A DNA stretch of 64,000 nt, taken from the NCBI GenBank assembly GCA_014647935.1, contig BMQD01000009.1, positions 215,441-279,440 on the forward strand, written 5' to 3'. The notes under the pieces are model-generated. The model did no database searches, was not told where the DNA came from, and saw nothing but the letters and a program-made list of their open reading frames with translations. This document shows positions 55,144-63,996 of this stretch, in pieces. This DNA comes from Planomonospora parontospora. GTDB lineage: Bacteria; Actinomycetota; Actinomycetes; Streptosporangiales; Streptosporangiaceae. The first letter of the stretch is position 1, and each line of letters starts with the position of its first letter. The translations under genes were made by a program, and so were the position numbers.

Positions 55144-55923
55144 CTACCGGGTGAGGTTCTCCGTGACGCCCCGGACCACGCCTGTCACCGAGTCGAGCGT
55201 TCCGGCGGCCGCCTCGCCGCTCTGCGCGCTGCGGTTGCCCAGCAGCGGCGAGAGCTCGTCGATGGAGGCCGAGCGGGTGACCGGCTCGACCGCGCCCACG
55301 AGCGGGCCGGCCTCGGCCGGGGCCAGGCCGCCGACGAGCGGGGCGACGGTGCCCGCCCGCTCGGCTCCCTGCGGGACCGCCTGGTTCAGGCCGTCCACCA
55401 GGCCCTCGACCCGGGGCCGCTGGTGGGTGAGACCCTCGGCGCCCTCCACGGTCCCCTGGACGTTCTCCACCGAGCGCGCCCCGGAATGGGTCAGCCCGTT
55501 CGTGGCGCCGACGAGGTGCCCGGCGCTGTCGGTGGTCCCGGCCAGCGGTCCCGCCTCACCGGTGACGCCCCGCAGCGGGGCGCCCCCCTGGGTCAGCTGC
55601 TCGGCGGGGACGCCCAGCAGCCGCTCGACGGCGGCCGAGGCCTTCCCGAACACTCCGTCGGTGACCGGCGGGGCGCCCTGCCCGCCCGCCAGGCCCTCCA
55701 GTCCCTGACCGCCTGTCAGGCCGTCCAGTCCCTGACCCCCCGCCAGGCCGTCCAGCCGACCGCCGGTGAGCCCGCCGGCGAGCCCCCGGATCGCCATGGA
55801 GACGGTCTCGGTCGCGTCCTGACCGCCGAGGGAGGGGATCGACTGCGCCTGGGCGGGCGTGCAGATCGCCGCCGCCAGCCCCAGTGCCGCAACGGCCACG
55901 GCCGTCTTGATGACTCGCTTCAT
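55144..55923 (-). CDS. Secreted repeat-rich protein, 259 aa
   Basis: A signal peptide (KRVIKTAVAVAALGLAAAICTPAQA) precedes a region of nine-residue repeats (LDGLAGGQG, LDGLTGGQG, LEGLAGGQG) at residues 57-83. The rest contains loosely repeated GL/GV/VEGAE segments with no cysteines in the mature part. No family recognised; surface or structural protein likely. It starts at ATG 55923 and is convergent with the SOS-box operon. Confidence 0.75.
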   Translation of the reverse strand: MKRVIKTAVAVAALGLAAAICTPAQAQSIPSLGGQDATETVSMAIRGLAGGLTGGRLDGLAGGQGLDGLTGGQGLEGLAGGQGAPPVTDGVFGKASAAVERLLGVPAEQLTQGGAPLRGVTGEAGPLAGTTDSAGHLVGATNGLTHSGARSVENVQGTVEGAEGLTHQRPRVEGLVDGLNQAVPQGAERAGTVAPLVGGLAPAEAGPLVGAVEPVTRSASIDELSPLLGNRSAQSGEAAAGTLDSVTGVVRGVTENLTR

Positions 55924-56364
55924 GATTGCCTTCCCAGCTCGTGATCAGCCCGTTTTCCCTGACATTTCAGAGAACGCGGGCCCCAAGACTCCGTTTTCGC
56001 CGGTGGCGCGGTTTGAGAGGATTACAGGGGGTGCACCGACCGGAAGCTGTCCTGCGAATTTCTATCACCGCCGCGTCGGGCGTTCCGGCCTGTTTACGAT
56101 GACCAGAGCACCTGTTGAAGCAAGGACCGGGAGGGCTCCCCACCTGCACGTGAGGGTCCGGGAGCCCGTCCCGCGAGGCCACGAAAACGGAAATGTCCCC
56201 ATGAAAGAGAACGCCTTGGTTCCTGTACGCCGGAAAAATCCCGGAAGCCGGGAAGGGGCTTCCCGATCGCCGGGCGGACCGCGGGGAAAGAGACGGGAAA
56301 AGGGCTCCGGCGAACCGCGGGCCCGGGCTTTCCCGTCACCGGGGAACGGCTTGACCGGACGCGA
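55924..56364. other. Spacer between the repeat-rich protein and KamA genes
   Basis: About 440 bases. The left part is the promoter of the repeat-rich secreted gene and less GC-rich than average. The right part is rich in GGAAAAG/CCGGGAA words (56230-56340) with stems such as CCCGGAAGCCGGG near 56247 and is downstream of KamA. No ORF with a credible ribosome-binding site and no known RNA family was recognised. Confidence 0.4.
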
Positions 56365-57687
56365 TCAGGCGGACAGCCGCGTCCCGGCCTCGGCCGGTTC
56401 GAAGGGGAAGCGGTCGGCGAAGGCCGGCCGCAGGTCGGTGAGCCACACCGCCTCGGGGTCGTACTCGGCGAAGAACGGCCTGCCCACCAGCCCGGGGTCG
56501 CGCGCCTGGATGAGGTGGAGCACGAAGACCTTCCGCCCGGCGACCTCCGCGACGCCGTCGACGCAGACCTTGCCGGGCGTGGCCGACATCGACGGCCCCC
56601 GCACGGTACGGCACAGCCCCGAAACGTCCGCGTACGCGTCCCGGAAGATCTCGTGGGCCCGCGCGAGCGGCACCGCGAAGTAGTCCTGCGGCCCGGTGTC
56701 CCGCTCGACGAACATGTAGTACGGCACCATGCCCATCACGTGCTGCCGACGCCACATCGACGACCAGACGGCCGGGTCGTCGTTGACGGTGCGGATGAGC
56801 GGCGCCTGGGTGCGGATCACCGCCCCCGTGCCGAGGATCCCCGCCACCGCCGCCTCCACCAGCGGGGAGTCCATCTCCCGGGGATGGGAGAAGTGGGCCA
56901 TGAAGGCGAGGTTCTTGCCCGCGTCCACCACGGAGGCGAGCAGCTTGAGCGTGTCGTCGGCGTCCGGGTCCGAGACGAACCGCTGCGGCCAGTAGGCCAG
57001 GGACTTGGTGCCGATCCGGACGGACTCCAGCTGCTCGACCTCCAGCAGCGGCTCCACGTAGCGGCGGAGCACCGCCTCGCCCATGATCATGGGGTCGCCG
57101 CCGGTCAGCAGCACGCTGGTCACCTCGGGGTGGGCCCGCAGGTAGGCCACCAGCGCGGTCACGTCGTCGGAGGCGAACTTCAGGTCGGGCTCCCCGATGA
57201 ACTGCGCCCACCGGAAGCAGTAGGTGCAGTAGGCGTGGCAGGTCTGGCCCTGCTTGGGGAAGAACAGCACCGTCTCCGGATACTTGTGCTGCATCCCGGG
57301 GACCGGCTCGGCCCCGACACGCGGGACGTTGAGGTCGAGCTGCCCGGCCGGATGCGGGTTGAGCCGCGCCCGCACCTCGTTCGCGGCCGCCTGGAGCCGC
57401 GCGTTCGGGGCGCCGTCGCGCAGCAGGCCCGCCAGCCGGGCGACGTCCGCGGCGGGCAGCATGTCGGGCTGGGGGAAGACCAGCCGGTAGATCGGGTCCT
57501 CGGGCACGGCCGACCAGTCGATCAGCTCCTCCACCACGTAGGCGTTGGTGCGGAAGGGCAGCACGGTCGCCACCGCCCGGATCCGGAGCCGCTCATCCTC
57601 GTCGAGGCCGGCCCGCCGCAGCAGGTCGTCGAGGTGTTTCGCCGTGTAGGCGCGGAACCCCCGGGTGGACGTCTCTTTCAAGATCAC
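56365..57687 (-). CDS. KamA-family radical SAM protein (lysine 2,3-aminomutase-like)
   Basis: A 440-residue radical SAM enzyme. The iron-sulfur motif is C150-x3-C154-x2-C157 (CHAYCTYC). The barrel motifs LLTGGDPMIM and IRIGTKSLAYWP match lysine 2,3-aminomutase relatives. The PLP lysine motif PGGGGK of true lysine aminomutase is absent; a TPGK373 at the corresponding region may serve instead. It moves an amino group within an amino acid, with substrate uncertain. GTG 57687 follows AGAGGAAAC. It stands alone. Confidence 0.85.
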   Translation of the reverse strand: MILKETSTRGFRAYTAKHLDDLLRRAGLDEDERLRIRAVATVLPFRTNAYVVEELIDWSAVPEDPIYRLVFPQPDMLPAADVARLAGLLRDGAPNARLQAAANEVRARLNPHPAGQLDLNVPRVGAEPVPGMQHKYPETVLFFPKQGQTCHAYCTYCFRWAQFIGEPDLKFASDDVTALVAYLRAHPEVTSVLLTGGDPMIMGEAVLRRYVEPLLEVEQLESVRIGTKSLAYWPQRFVSDPDADDTLKLLASVVDAGKNLAFMAHFSHPREMDSPLVEAAVAGILGTGAVIRTQAPLIRTVNDDPAVWSSMWRRQHVMGMVPYYMFVERDTGPQDYFAVPLARAHEIFRDAYADVSGLCRTVRGPSMSATPGKVCVDGVAEVAGRKVFVLHLIQARDPGLVGRPFFAEYDPEAVWLTDLRPAFADRFPFEPAEAGTRLSA

Positions 57688-57834
57688 TAAGTGTTTCCTC
57701 TCGTTTTTTAATCTTCCTCACGTAAACCTCTTCGGACACCCGCGCGTCGAGAACGCTTACACACCGGACGCCTCCACACCCGGAATCGGTTCCATCCGAT
57801 ACCGAACTCACAGGCACATCCATCGCGATATATC

Positions 57835-57969
57835 TTGATCTCGTCTAGACTCGGCCATGACCGCTCCCGCTTCCGCGGCCCGGTCCTCCAGGTCACCGAC
57901 CGGGTGACCTCCGGCAAGGTCGTCGTCTCCCGGGAGAGAACCGACTGGAACATCCCGAGCGCTCCCTGA
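57835..57969 (+). pseudogene. Possible C-terminal remnant of a beta-strand (DUF1707/DUF4097-like) protein
   Basis: A frame without a good start codon ends at TGA 57967 and reads RGPVLQVTDRVTSGKVVVSR, a pattern like the strand repeats of PadR-linked DUF1707/DUF4097 proteins. It lies just after an imperfect dyad CGATATATC-TT-GATCTCG (57826-57843) that resembles PadR-type operators. A gene reduced to promoter and tail by internal deletion would explain both. Low confidence because the piece is only about 44 codons. Confidence 0.3.
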
Positions 57970-57995
57970 TCGCCCCCGCCTGTGTGACACCCGGC

Positions 57996-58096
57996 GGCGA
58001 CGCCTACGATGCGGGGATCCCGCCCCGCACGAGGTGACCGCCGCCCGGCATCACGGCGCCTACGACGCGGGGCCCATCCCGTACGAGGTGACCGCT
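57996..58096 (+). repeat. Tandem duplication carrying promoter and ribosome-binding site of plsX
   Basis: Copy A (57996-58042) and copy B (58052-58096) each contain GCCTACGA(T/C)GCGGGG and CGAGGTGACCGC, offset by 54-56 bases. The second copy supplies the ribosome-binding site of plsX; the first carries TACGAT, a better -10 box. Confidence 0.7.
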
Positions 58097-59130
58097 TGCC
58101 TGACACCGCCGACGTCTCCGGCGCTCCCGTCGCGCTGGACGCGATGGGCGGCGACCACGCCCCCGGCGAGATCGTCGCCGGAGCCGTGCAGGCCGTCCGG
58201 GAACACGGGGTCCCCGTCGTCCTCGTCGGCGCGCCCCGCCCGATCCACGAGGCGCTGGCCCGGCACGGCGCGACCGCCGAGATCCCGATCGTCCGCGCCG
58301 AGGAGGCACTGGCGATGGACGAGGGGGCCCTCGCCAGCCTGCGCCGCCCCCGCTCCAGCATCGCCGTCGCCTGCCACCTCGTACGGCGCGGCGACGCGTG
58401 CGCCGTCGTCTCGGCGGGCTCCACCGCCGGGGTGGTGGCCACCGGCAAGCTCCGGCTCAAGGGACAGCCCGGTGTGCTCCGCCCCGCGATCGCGGTGGCC
58501 CTGCCCACCCGCCCGCGCCCCTCCATCCTCCTGGACGCCGGAGCGAACGCCGAGGTCAAGCCCGAGATGCTGGTCCAGTTCGCGCACCTCGGCGCCGCCT
58601 ACGCCGAGACCGCGCTCGGCATCACCGGGCCCCGCATCGGCCTGCTGACCATCGGCAGCGAACCCGGCAAGGGCAACAAGCTCGTCAAACGGGCGCACGA
58701 ACTGCTCTCGGCCGCCTCCGGCCTGGACTTCGCCGGCAACGTCGAGGGGCACGACCTGCTCACCGGGGCCGTGGACGTCATCGTCGCCGACGGCTTCACC
58801 GGCAACGTGGCGCTCAAGACCATGGAGGGCAGCGTGCGCTACGCCTTCGCCGAGCTGCGCGAGACGATCCAGGAGAGCCGCACCGCCCGGCTGGGCGGGC
58901 TGCTGCAGCGCAGGCGCATCATGGAGCTCCGCCGCCGGCTGGACCCCGAGGCGTACGGCGGCGCCGTACTGCTCGGGCTGAACGGCACCGTGGTCATCGC
59001 GCACGGGGCCTCGCAGGCGCCGGGCGTGAGCGCCGCCTGCGAGCTGGCCGCCGCGCTGGCCCACCGCGGCGTGGTGGCCCGCATCGGCGAACGCCTCGGC
59101 CACGCACACCGGCCGCACCGCCTCTGGTGA
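58096..59130 (+). CDS. plsX: Phosphate acyltransferase PlsX
   Basis: TTG 58096 behind GAGGTGACCGC gives 344 residues. The start VALDAMGGDHAPGEIVAGA is the PlsX signature; VSAGSTAGVVATGKLRLKG, LDAGANAEVKPEMLVQFA and VADGFTGNVALKTMEG are also conserved. It converts acyl-ACP to acyl-phosphate, the first step of phospholipid synthesis with PlsY. Usual neighbours rpmF and fabD are not here. It is 37 bases upstream of argS on the same strand. Confidence 0.93.
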   Translation: MPDTADVSGAPVALDAMGGDHAPGEIVAGAVQAVREHGVPVVLVGAPRPIHEALARHGATAEIPIVRAEEALAMDEGALASLRRPRSSIAVACHLVRRGDACAVVSAGSTAGVVATGKLRLKGQPGVLRPAIAVALPTRPRPSILLDAGANAEVKPEMLVQFAHLGAAYAETALGITGPRIGLLTIGSEPGKGNKLVKRAHELLSAASGLDFAGNVEGHDLLTGAVDVIVADGFTGNVALKTMEGSVRYAFAELRETIQESRTARLGGLLQRRRIMELRRRLDPEAYGGAVLLGLNGTVVIAHGASQAPGVSAACELAAALAHRGVVARIGERLGHAHRPHRLW

Positions 59131-59167
59131 CCCGGAGCCACGGCGGCACTACCGATATCCTTGGCAC

Positions 59168-60904
59168 ATGACCGACCCGCAGCTCGTCCTCACCGAGCGC
59201 GTCCAGCAGGCGCTGGCCGCCGCCTTCGGTGCCGAGTACTCCGACGCAGACCCGCTGATCCGCCCCTCGCAGTTCGCCGACTACCAGGCGAACGTCGCGA
59301 TGAGCCTGAGCAAGCGCCTGCGACGTGCCCCGCGGGAGGTCGCCCAGGAGATCGCCGATCGGCTCACCGCGAAGACCGCGTTCCCCGGCACCGTCGAGGT
59401 CAGCGGCCCCGGCTTCCTCAACATCACGCTCGACGACTCCTGGATCGCCGCGCAGGCCGCCGAGATCCTCGCCGACCCGCGCACCGGCGTCGCCGCGGCG
59501 TCCGCGCCGCAGACCGTCGTGATCGACTACTCCGCGCCCAACGCGGCCAAGGAGATGCACGTCGGCCACCTGCGCACGACCATCGTCGGCGACGCCCTGG
59601 TCCGGGTGCACGAGCACCTCGGCAACAAGGTCGTCCGGCAGAACCACCTGGGCGACTGGGGCACCCCGTTCGGCATGCTCATCGAGCACCTCCTGGACAT
59701 CGGCGAGGAGGCCGCCGTCGCCCAGCTCGAAGCCGGCGAGGGCAACGAGTACTACCAGGCCGCCCGCGTGAAGTTCGACTCCGATCCGGAGTTCAACAAG
59801 CGCGCCCGCGCCCGGGTCGTGACCCTCCAGGCCGAGGAGCCGGAGACCATGCGCCTGTGGCACCTGTTCATGGACGCCACGGTCCGCTACTTCAACAAGG
59901 TCTACCACCGGCTCGGCGTCACCCTGACCGACGAGGACATCGCCGGCGAGAGCATGTACAACGCCATGCTCTCCCAGGTCTGCGACGAGCTGCAGGACCG
60001 CGGCATCGCCGTGGTCAGCGACGGCGCGCTCTGTGTCTTCCCGCCGGGCTACACCGGCCGGGAGGGCCAGCCGCTGCCGTTCATGATCCGCAAGAGCGAC
60101 GGCGGGTACGGCTACGCCACCACCGACATGGCCACGATCCGCTACCGCGTCCAGGACCTCAAGGCCGACCGCATCCTCTACGTGATCGGCGCGACGCAGG
60201 CCCTGCACATGTCGATGCTGTTCGACTCGGCCCGGATCGCGGGCTGGCTGCCCGACCACGTCCGCGCCGAACACGTCCAGATCGGCAGCGTGCTCGGCAG
60301 CGACGGCAAGATGTTCAAGACCCGGAGCGGAAAGTCGATCAAGCTGCTGGAGCTGCTCGACGAGGCCGACGTCCGCGCCGCCGCCGTGATCGCGGACCGC
60401 GACTACGCCGACGCCGCCCGCGCCGAGATCGCCCACGCGGTCGGCATGGGCGCGGTCAAGTACGCCGACCTGTCGGTCAGCCACGACAGCGAGTACGTCT
60501 TCGACTTCGACCGCATGCTCGCCCTCACCGGCAACACCGGCCCCTACCTGCAGTACGCCACGGCCCGTATCCGCTCCATCTTCCGCAGGGGCGGCGCCGC
60601 CCCGGCGGAGGCCACCGGCCCGATCGTCCTCGGCCACCCGGCCGAGCGCGCCCTGGCCCTGCGACTGCTGGGGTTCGGCGCGGCCGTCGAGGAGATGGCG
60701 GAGGGCTCCGCCCCGCACAAGGTCGCCACCTTCCTCTTCGAGACCGCCAGCGCGTTCACCGCGTTCTACGAGAACTGCCCGGTCCTGAAGGAGGGCGTCG
60801 ACGAGGCCACCCGCGCCTCGCGCCTCGCGCTGTGCGCCCTCACCCTCCGCGTGCTGGAGACCGGGCTCGACCTCCTCGGCGTCCCGGTGCCCGAGCGCAT
60901 GTGA
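59168..60904 (+). CDS. argS: Arginyl-tRNA synthetase
   Basis: A 578-residue class I synthetase. The N-terminal additional domain (PSQFADYQANVAMSLSKRL) is followed by the HIGH motif HVGH in SAPNAAKEMHVGHLRT and the KMSKS-equivalent KMFKTRSGKSIKL. The C-terminal anticodon-binding domain contains DALRLLGFGAAVEEMAEG-like helices and ALTLRVLETGLDLLG. It charges tRNA-Arg. ATG 59168 lies 37 bases after plsX. Confidence 0.97.
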   Translation: MTDPQLVLTERVQQALAAAFGAEYSDADPLIRPSQFADYQANVAMSLSKRLRRAPREVAQEIADRLTAKTAFPGTVEVSGPGFLNITLDDSWIAAQAAEILADPRTGVAAASAPQTVVIDYSAPNAAKEMHVGHLRTTIVGDALVRVHEHLGNKVVRQNHLGDWGTPFGMLIEHLLDIGEEAAVAQLEAGEGNEYYQAARVKFDSDPEFNKRARARVVTLQAEEPETMRLWHLFMDATVRYFNKVYHRLGVTLTDEDIAGESMYNAMLSQVCDELQDRGIAVVSDGALCVFPPGYTGREGQPLPFMIRKSDGGYGYATTDMATIRYRVQDLKADRILYVIGATQALHMSMLFDSARIAGWLPDHVRAEHVQIGSVLGSDGKMFKTRSGKSIKLLELLDEADVRAAAVIADRDYADAARAEIAHAVGMGAVKYADLSVSHDSEYVFDFDRMLALTGNTGPYLQYATARIRSIFRRGGAAPAEATGPIVLGHPAERALALRLLGFGAAVEEMAEGSAPHKVATFLFETASAFTAFYENCPVLKEGVDEATRASRLALCALTLRVLETGLDLLGVPVPERM

Positions 60905-60912
60905 CCCCGTCC

Positions 60913-60957
60913 GCCGGACGATCACCCGGATTCGTCAAATCCAGGTGATCGTCCGGC
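60913..60957 (+). terminator. Terminator hairpin after argS
   Basis: GCCGGACGATCACC (60913-60926) pairs with GGTGATCGTCCGGC (60944-60957), and inside it GGATT pairs with AATCC, giving a 14+5 base-pair stem with one-base mismatches. It begins nine bases after the stop. Confidence 0.85.
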
Positions 60958-61050
60958 AAAGACCGGTACGGCGCGCCTCCCAACGGTGATCTCCGCAGCG
61001 GACTACGCTGGCGCGGTCAACGGTCACGACTTCGAAAGAGTTCCCCGCCC

Positions 61051-62379
61051 TTGAGCACGGACCTGACCGCGACCCCCCACGCCGGGGCGGAGTTGCACCG
61101 CTATGCCGACGCACTCCTGGCGAGTCTCTCCACCGACGCACTCCCGGCACCACCGCCGCGGGAGCTAACGGACGCGCCCGGCCACTGGCTGCCCCCGGCC
61201 GTCGAAGCCCTGGCGGCCCTCTCCCGGGGCGAAGACGCGCTGGGTCCCCTCGGCCGCGCCGCCCAGTGCGACGAGCGCAGGACCGCGCTCTTCCTCTGCC
61301 TCGCCCTCGCCGCCGCCGGCCAGGGAGACCGCATCCACGCCTCCTGGTTCGGCACCGCCTTCGGCGACCTCTCCATGGACCGGCCCGTCACCCCGGGCCA
61401 GCGGGCCCTCTGGCTCACCGCCGCCCGCGGCGCGTACGGCCCGGCGGGAAAGATCTTCGTGCTGCGCAAGCTCGACGCGTTCTCCCTCTCCGCCGACTCC
61501 GATCCCGCCCGCTGGCTCCGCGCCCTGGCCCCCGACGAACCCTCGATCGTGGTCCCCCCGTCGCTGGCCGACTTCCCGGAGATCGCCCAGCTTCCCGAAC
61601 TGGCCCGGCCCGTACACGCTGCCATCCAGCTGGCCCGGCTCCGCAGCCGCTGCGTCGAGATCACCTCGGTCCGCGAGGAGCGAGGTGACGGCACCGGTGG
61701 TACGCCCCACCGCCCCGGAGCGGCGGGCACCGAGGACGAACCGGCGGCGGTGCTGCGCCGGCTGATCGTCTCCGACGAGACCGGCGGCCGGGCGCTGTCC
61801 CTGACCGACTACCTCCTGGCGGACCTGCGCCCCGGATCCGACCCCCGGCTCGCGGCCATCGCCCTGCACGTGGCCGCACCGGCCGTGCGGAGCGCCGCCG
61901 AGGAACTCGTCCAGGCCACCCAGGCCGCCCCGCCCTCCGCGGTCACCGTCTCCCTGCTCGGGCACGACGTAGCCCTTCGCCCGGAGGGCCCCGACCCCGC
62001 CTCGCTCGCCACCGCCGAAGAACACCTGGTGGCCGAGAGCGTCCCGCCCCGAGGACTCCCCTGGCCCGCCTACGCCCTGTTCGCTCTCGGCGCGGTGCTC
62101 GTGGCCGCGGCCTTCCTCGTCCCGGCGCCGCTCCCGGCCGCGGCGCTCGCGCTCCTGCTGTCGGCGGGGGGCGCCTACCTGCTCTGGCAGCGGCGTGCAC
62201 GCGAGCAGGAGGACGCCGACTACGTCGCGGCCCAACTCGCCGAGTTACGCGAACTCGCCGACGGAGCCGTGTGGGCCCTGCACGAGTACGCCCGCGAGGC
62301 GGAGAAGCGCGCGCAGACCGCCTCCTCTGATCTGACCGAGCTGACCCGCCTGCTGCGGCGCGGTCCTCGGGCAGGCTGA
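61051..62379 (+). CDS. Hypothetical membrane protein with large cytoplasmic domain, 442 aa
   Basis: TTG 61051 opens a 442-residue frame. The first 330 residues are soluble and helical (LWLTAARGAYGPAGKIFVL, PARWLRALAPDEPSIVVPP). Two adjacent membrane helices follow (YALFALGAVLVAAAFLV and LPAAALALLLSAGGAYLLW), then a charged coiled-coil tail (DADYVAAQLAELRELADGA). One leucine codon in the tail is the rare TTA (62245). No family recognised. It lies between argS and sepF. Confidence 0.75.
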   Translation: MSTDLTATPHAGAELHRYADALLASLSTDALPAPPPRELTDAPGHWLPPAVEALAALSRGEDALGPLGRAAQCDERRTALFLCLALAAAGQGDRIHASWFGTAFGDLSMDRPVTPGQRALWLTAARGAYGPAGKIFVLRKLDAFSLSADSDPARWLRALAPDEPSIVVPPSLADFPEIAQLPELARPVHAAIQLARLRSRCVEITSVREERGDGTGGTPHRPGAAGTEDEPAAVLRRLIVSDETGGRALSLTDYLLADLRPGSDPRLAAIALHVAAPAVRSAAEELVQATQAAPPSAVTVSLLGHDVALRPEGPDPASLATAEEHLVAESVPPRGLPWPAYALFALGAVLVAAAFLVPAPLPAAALALLLSAGGAYLLWQRRAREQEDADYVAAQLAELRELADGAVWALHEYAREAEKRAQTASSDLTELTRLLRRGPRAG

Positions 62380-62482
62380 CCCGGGACCCGTCCGGGCAGG
62401 AGACCGGTGACGTGAGACCGCGGCGGGGGCGGAATGGGGGGTCCGCCGTCCCGAGGGGACGGCGACGGTCTCACGTCGGGGG

Positions 62483-62881
62483 TCAGCCGCTGGTGATCTC
62501 CATATCGGCCGGGGCCAGCAGGAAGACCTTCTCCGCGATCCGCTCGATGCGGCCCTCGCAGCCGTAGGCCAGTCCCGCCGCGAAGTCGACCATCCGCGTC
62601 GCCTCCGCAGCGGTCATCTCGTTGACATCCATGATCACGGCCTGCCGCTCACGGAAGTGCCGTCCGATGATGGGGGCATCGTTGTACTTGCGCGGCGTCA
62701 GCATCACGATCCTCGAAGGCTCGCTCACCGCACGCCAGCGCTTGGCCGCACGCTCGGAAGCCGGCCGCCAGTTCTCGTCCTCGGCCTCGATCTCTTCCTC
62801 GTACTCGTAGTCGTAGGAGTCGTCATAATGCTCTGCCCCGCCCAGGCCAAGGTATGTCGCCACCTTGCGCACTGCCCCCAT
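62483..62881 (-). CDS. sepF: Cell division protein SepF-like
   Basis: ATG 62881 behind AAAGGACGTGCCA gives 132 residues. The N-terminal part MGAVRKVATYLGLG is an amphipathic membrane-binding helix, an acidic Tyr-rich linker follows, and the C-terminal SepF domain (RIVMLTPRKYNDAPIIGRHF, QAVIMDVNEMTAAEATRMVD, FLLAP) binds FtsZ and anchors it to the membrane in actinobacteria lacking FtsA. It is outside the usual ftsZ cluster, suggesting an additional SepF copy. Confidence 0.93.
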   Translation of the reverse strand: MGAVRKVATYLGLGGAEHYDDSYDYEYEEEIEAEDENWRPASERAAKRWRAVSEPSRIVMLTPRKYNDAPIIGRHFRERQAVIMDVNEMTAAEATRMVDFAAGLAYGCEGRIERIAEKVFLLAPADMEITSG

Positions 62882-63073
62882 TGGCACGTCCTTTCCGCAG
62901 GACTCCGCCTCGTCCGGCGTGTGTCCCTACACCTTTGACGCTAGCCGACGCCCAGAAGTTCGCCACGCGACACGCCCAGCGTGTAATTCCAATTCGTACG
63001 GTCAACGTCAAGGCCTGCCTGCCCCCCAGGCCTGCCTTCAATCCCCCGTCGATGACCCCCCTAGTATCTCGTC

Positions 63074-63862
63074 ATGCGCATCTACACTGTCGACTCTTTT
63101 AGCGACCGGATTTTCCGTGGCAACCCGGCAGGCGTCTGCCTGCTCGACGACCCGGCGCCCGATGCGTGGATGCAGTCCGTCGCCGCCGAGATGAGGCACT
63201 CCGAGACGGCCTTCGTGCTGGCCGGAGCGAACGGCGGCCCCTACTCCCTGCGCTGGTTCACCCCGGCGGCCGAGGTCGCCCTCTGCGGGCATGCCACGCT
63301 CGCCGCCGCGCACGTGCTCTACTCCACCGGAGCCGCCTCGGAGACCCTCGAATTCTTCACGAAGAGCGGCATCCTCTCCGTGACCCGCGACGAGGACGGT
63401 CTGCTCACCATGGACTTCCCGGCGAAGGCCATCGTGGAGGCCGCTCCTCCGGAGGGCCTCGTCGAGGCGCTCGGCGTCACGCCGGTCCGGATCGGCAGGA
63501 ACGAGTGGGACTACCTCGTCGAGGTCGAGGATGAGGCGGCCGTGCGCTCCGCCTCGCCGGACTTCGCCGCCCTCGCGTCCGTGGACGCCCGTGGCGTCAT
63601 CGTCACCGCCGAATCCGCGGAGGAGGGCGCGGACTACGTGTCCCGCTTCTTCGCCCCCAGAGTCGGCGTCCCCGAGGATCCGGTCACCGGATCGGCGCAC
63701 TGTGCCCTCGCCCCCTACTGGTCGGCCAGAATCGGCAGGGACGCTCTCGTCGGCCGGCAGCTCTCCGAACGGGGCGGCGAGATCCGTACGGTCGTGCGCG
63801 GCGATCGGGTCGAGCTGACAGGACGAGCGGTGACCGTGCTCTCCGGCGAACTCCACGCCTGA
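63074..63862 (+). CDS. PhzF family isomerase/epimerase-like protein
   Basis: A 262-residue protein with diaminopimelate-epimerase-like fold. The motif FRGNPAGVCLL and catalytic Glu44 in MRHSETAFV fit PhzF; CGHATLAAAHVL and GVPEDPVTGSAHCALAPYW are the paired half motifs. Such proteins isomerise small acids; most are not phenazine enzymes. It is divergent from sepF with a 192-base spacer. A repeated hairpin follows the stop. Confidence 0.92.
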   Translation: MRIYTVDSFSDRIFRGNPAGVCLLDDPAPDAWMQSVAAEMRHSETAFVLAGANGGPYSLRWFTPAAEVALCGHATLAAAHVLYSTGAASETLEFFTKSGILSVTRDEDGLLTMDFPAKAIVEAAPPEGLVEALGVTPVRIGRNEWDYLVEVEDEAAVRSASPDFAALASVDARGVIVTAESAEEGADYVSRFFAPRVGVPEDPVTGSAHCALAPYWSARIGRDALVGRQLSERGGEIRTVVRGDRVELTGRAVTVLSGELHA

Positions 63863-63883
63863 GGACACCCGGGACCGGAAGAA

Positions 63884-63996
63884 GGGCCGCCCCCCGAAGG
63901 ACGGCCCACCCCGTCCCGGGACCACCCCAGGCCCCGGGACACCACCCCGGAAACACCCCGCGAAAACAAGAAAGGGCCGCCCCGAAGGACGGCCCT
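63884..63996. terminator. Repeated hairpins downstream of the PhzF-like gene
   Basis: GGGCCG-CGGCCC stems occur at 63884-63907 and again at 63974-63995 within a near-direct repeat AAGGGCCGCCCC(GA)AGGACGGCC. Between them GTCCCGGG (63913-63920) pairs with CCCGGGAC (63933-63940). They look like a terminator of this gene plus one for a gene beyond the right edge. Confidence 0.7.

Noticed and set aside
55924-56364. Cyclic-di-AMP (ydaO) riboswitch near GGGGGTGC words
   Set aside because: The secreted gene type would fit, but the aptamer's conserved stems and order are not present.
63074-63862. Phenazine biosynthesis cluster
   Set aside because: PhzF-like proteins are widespread and no other phz genes are in the window.
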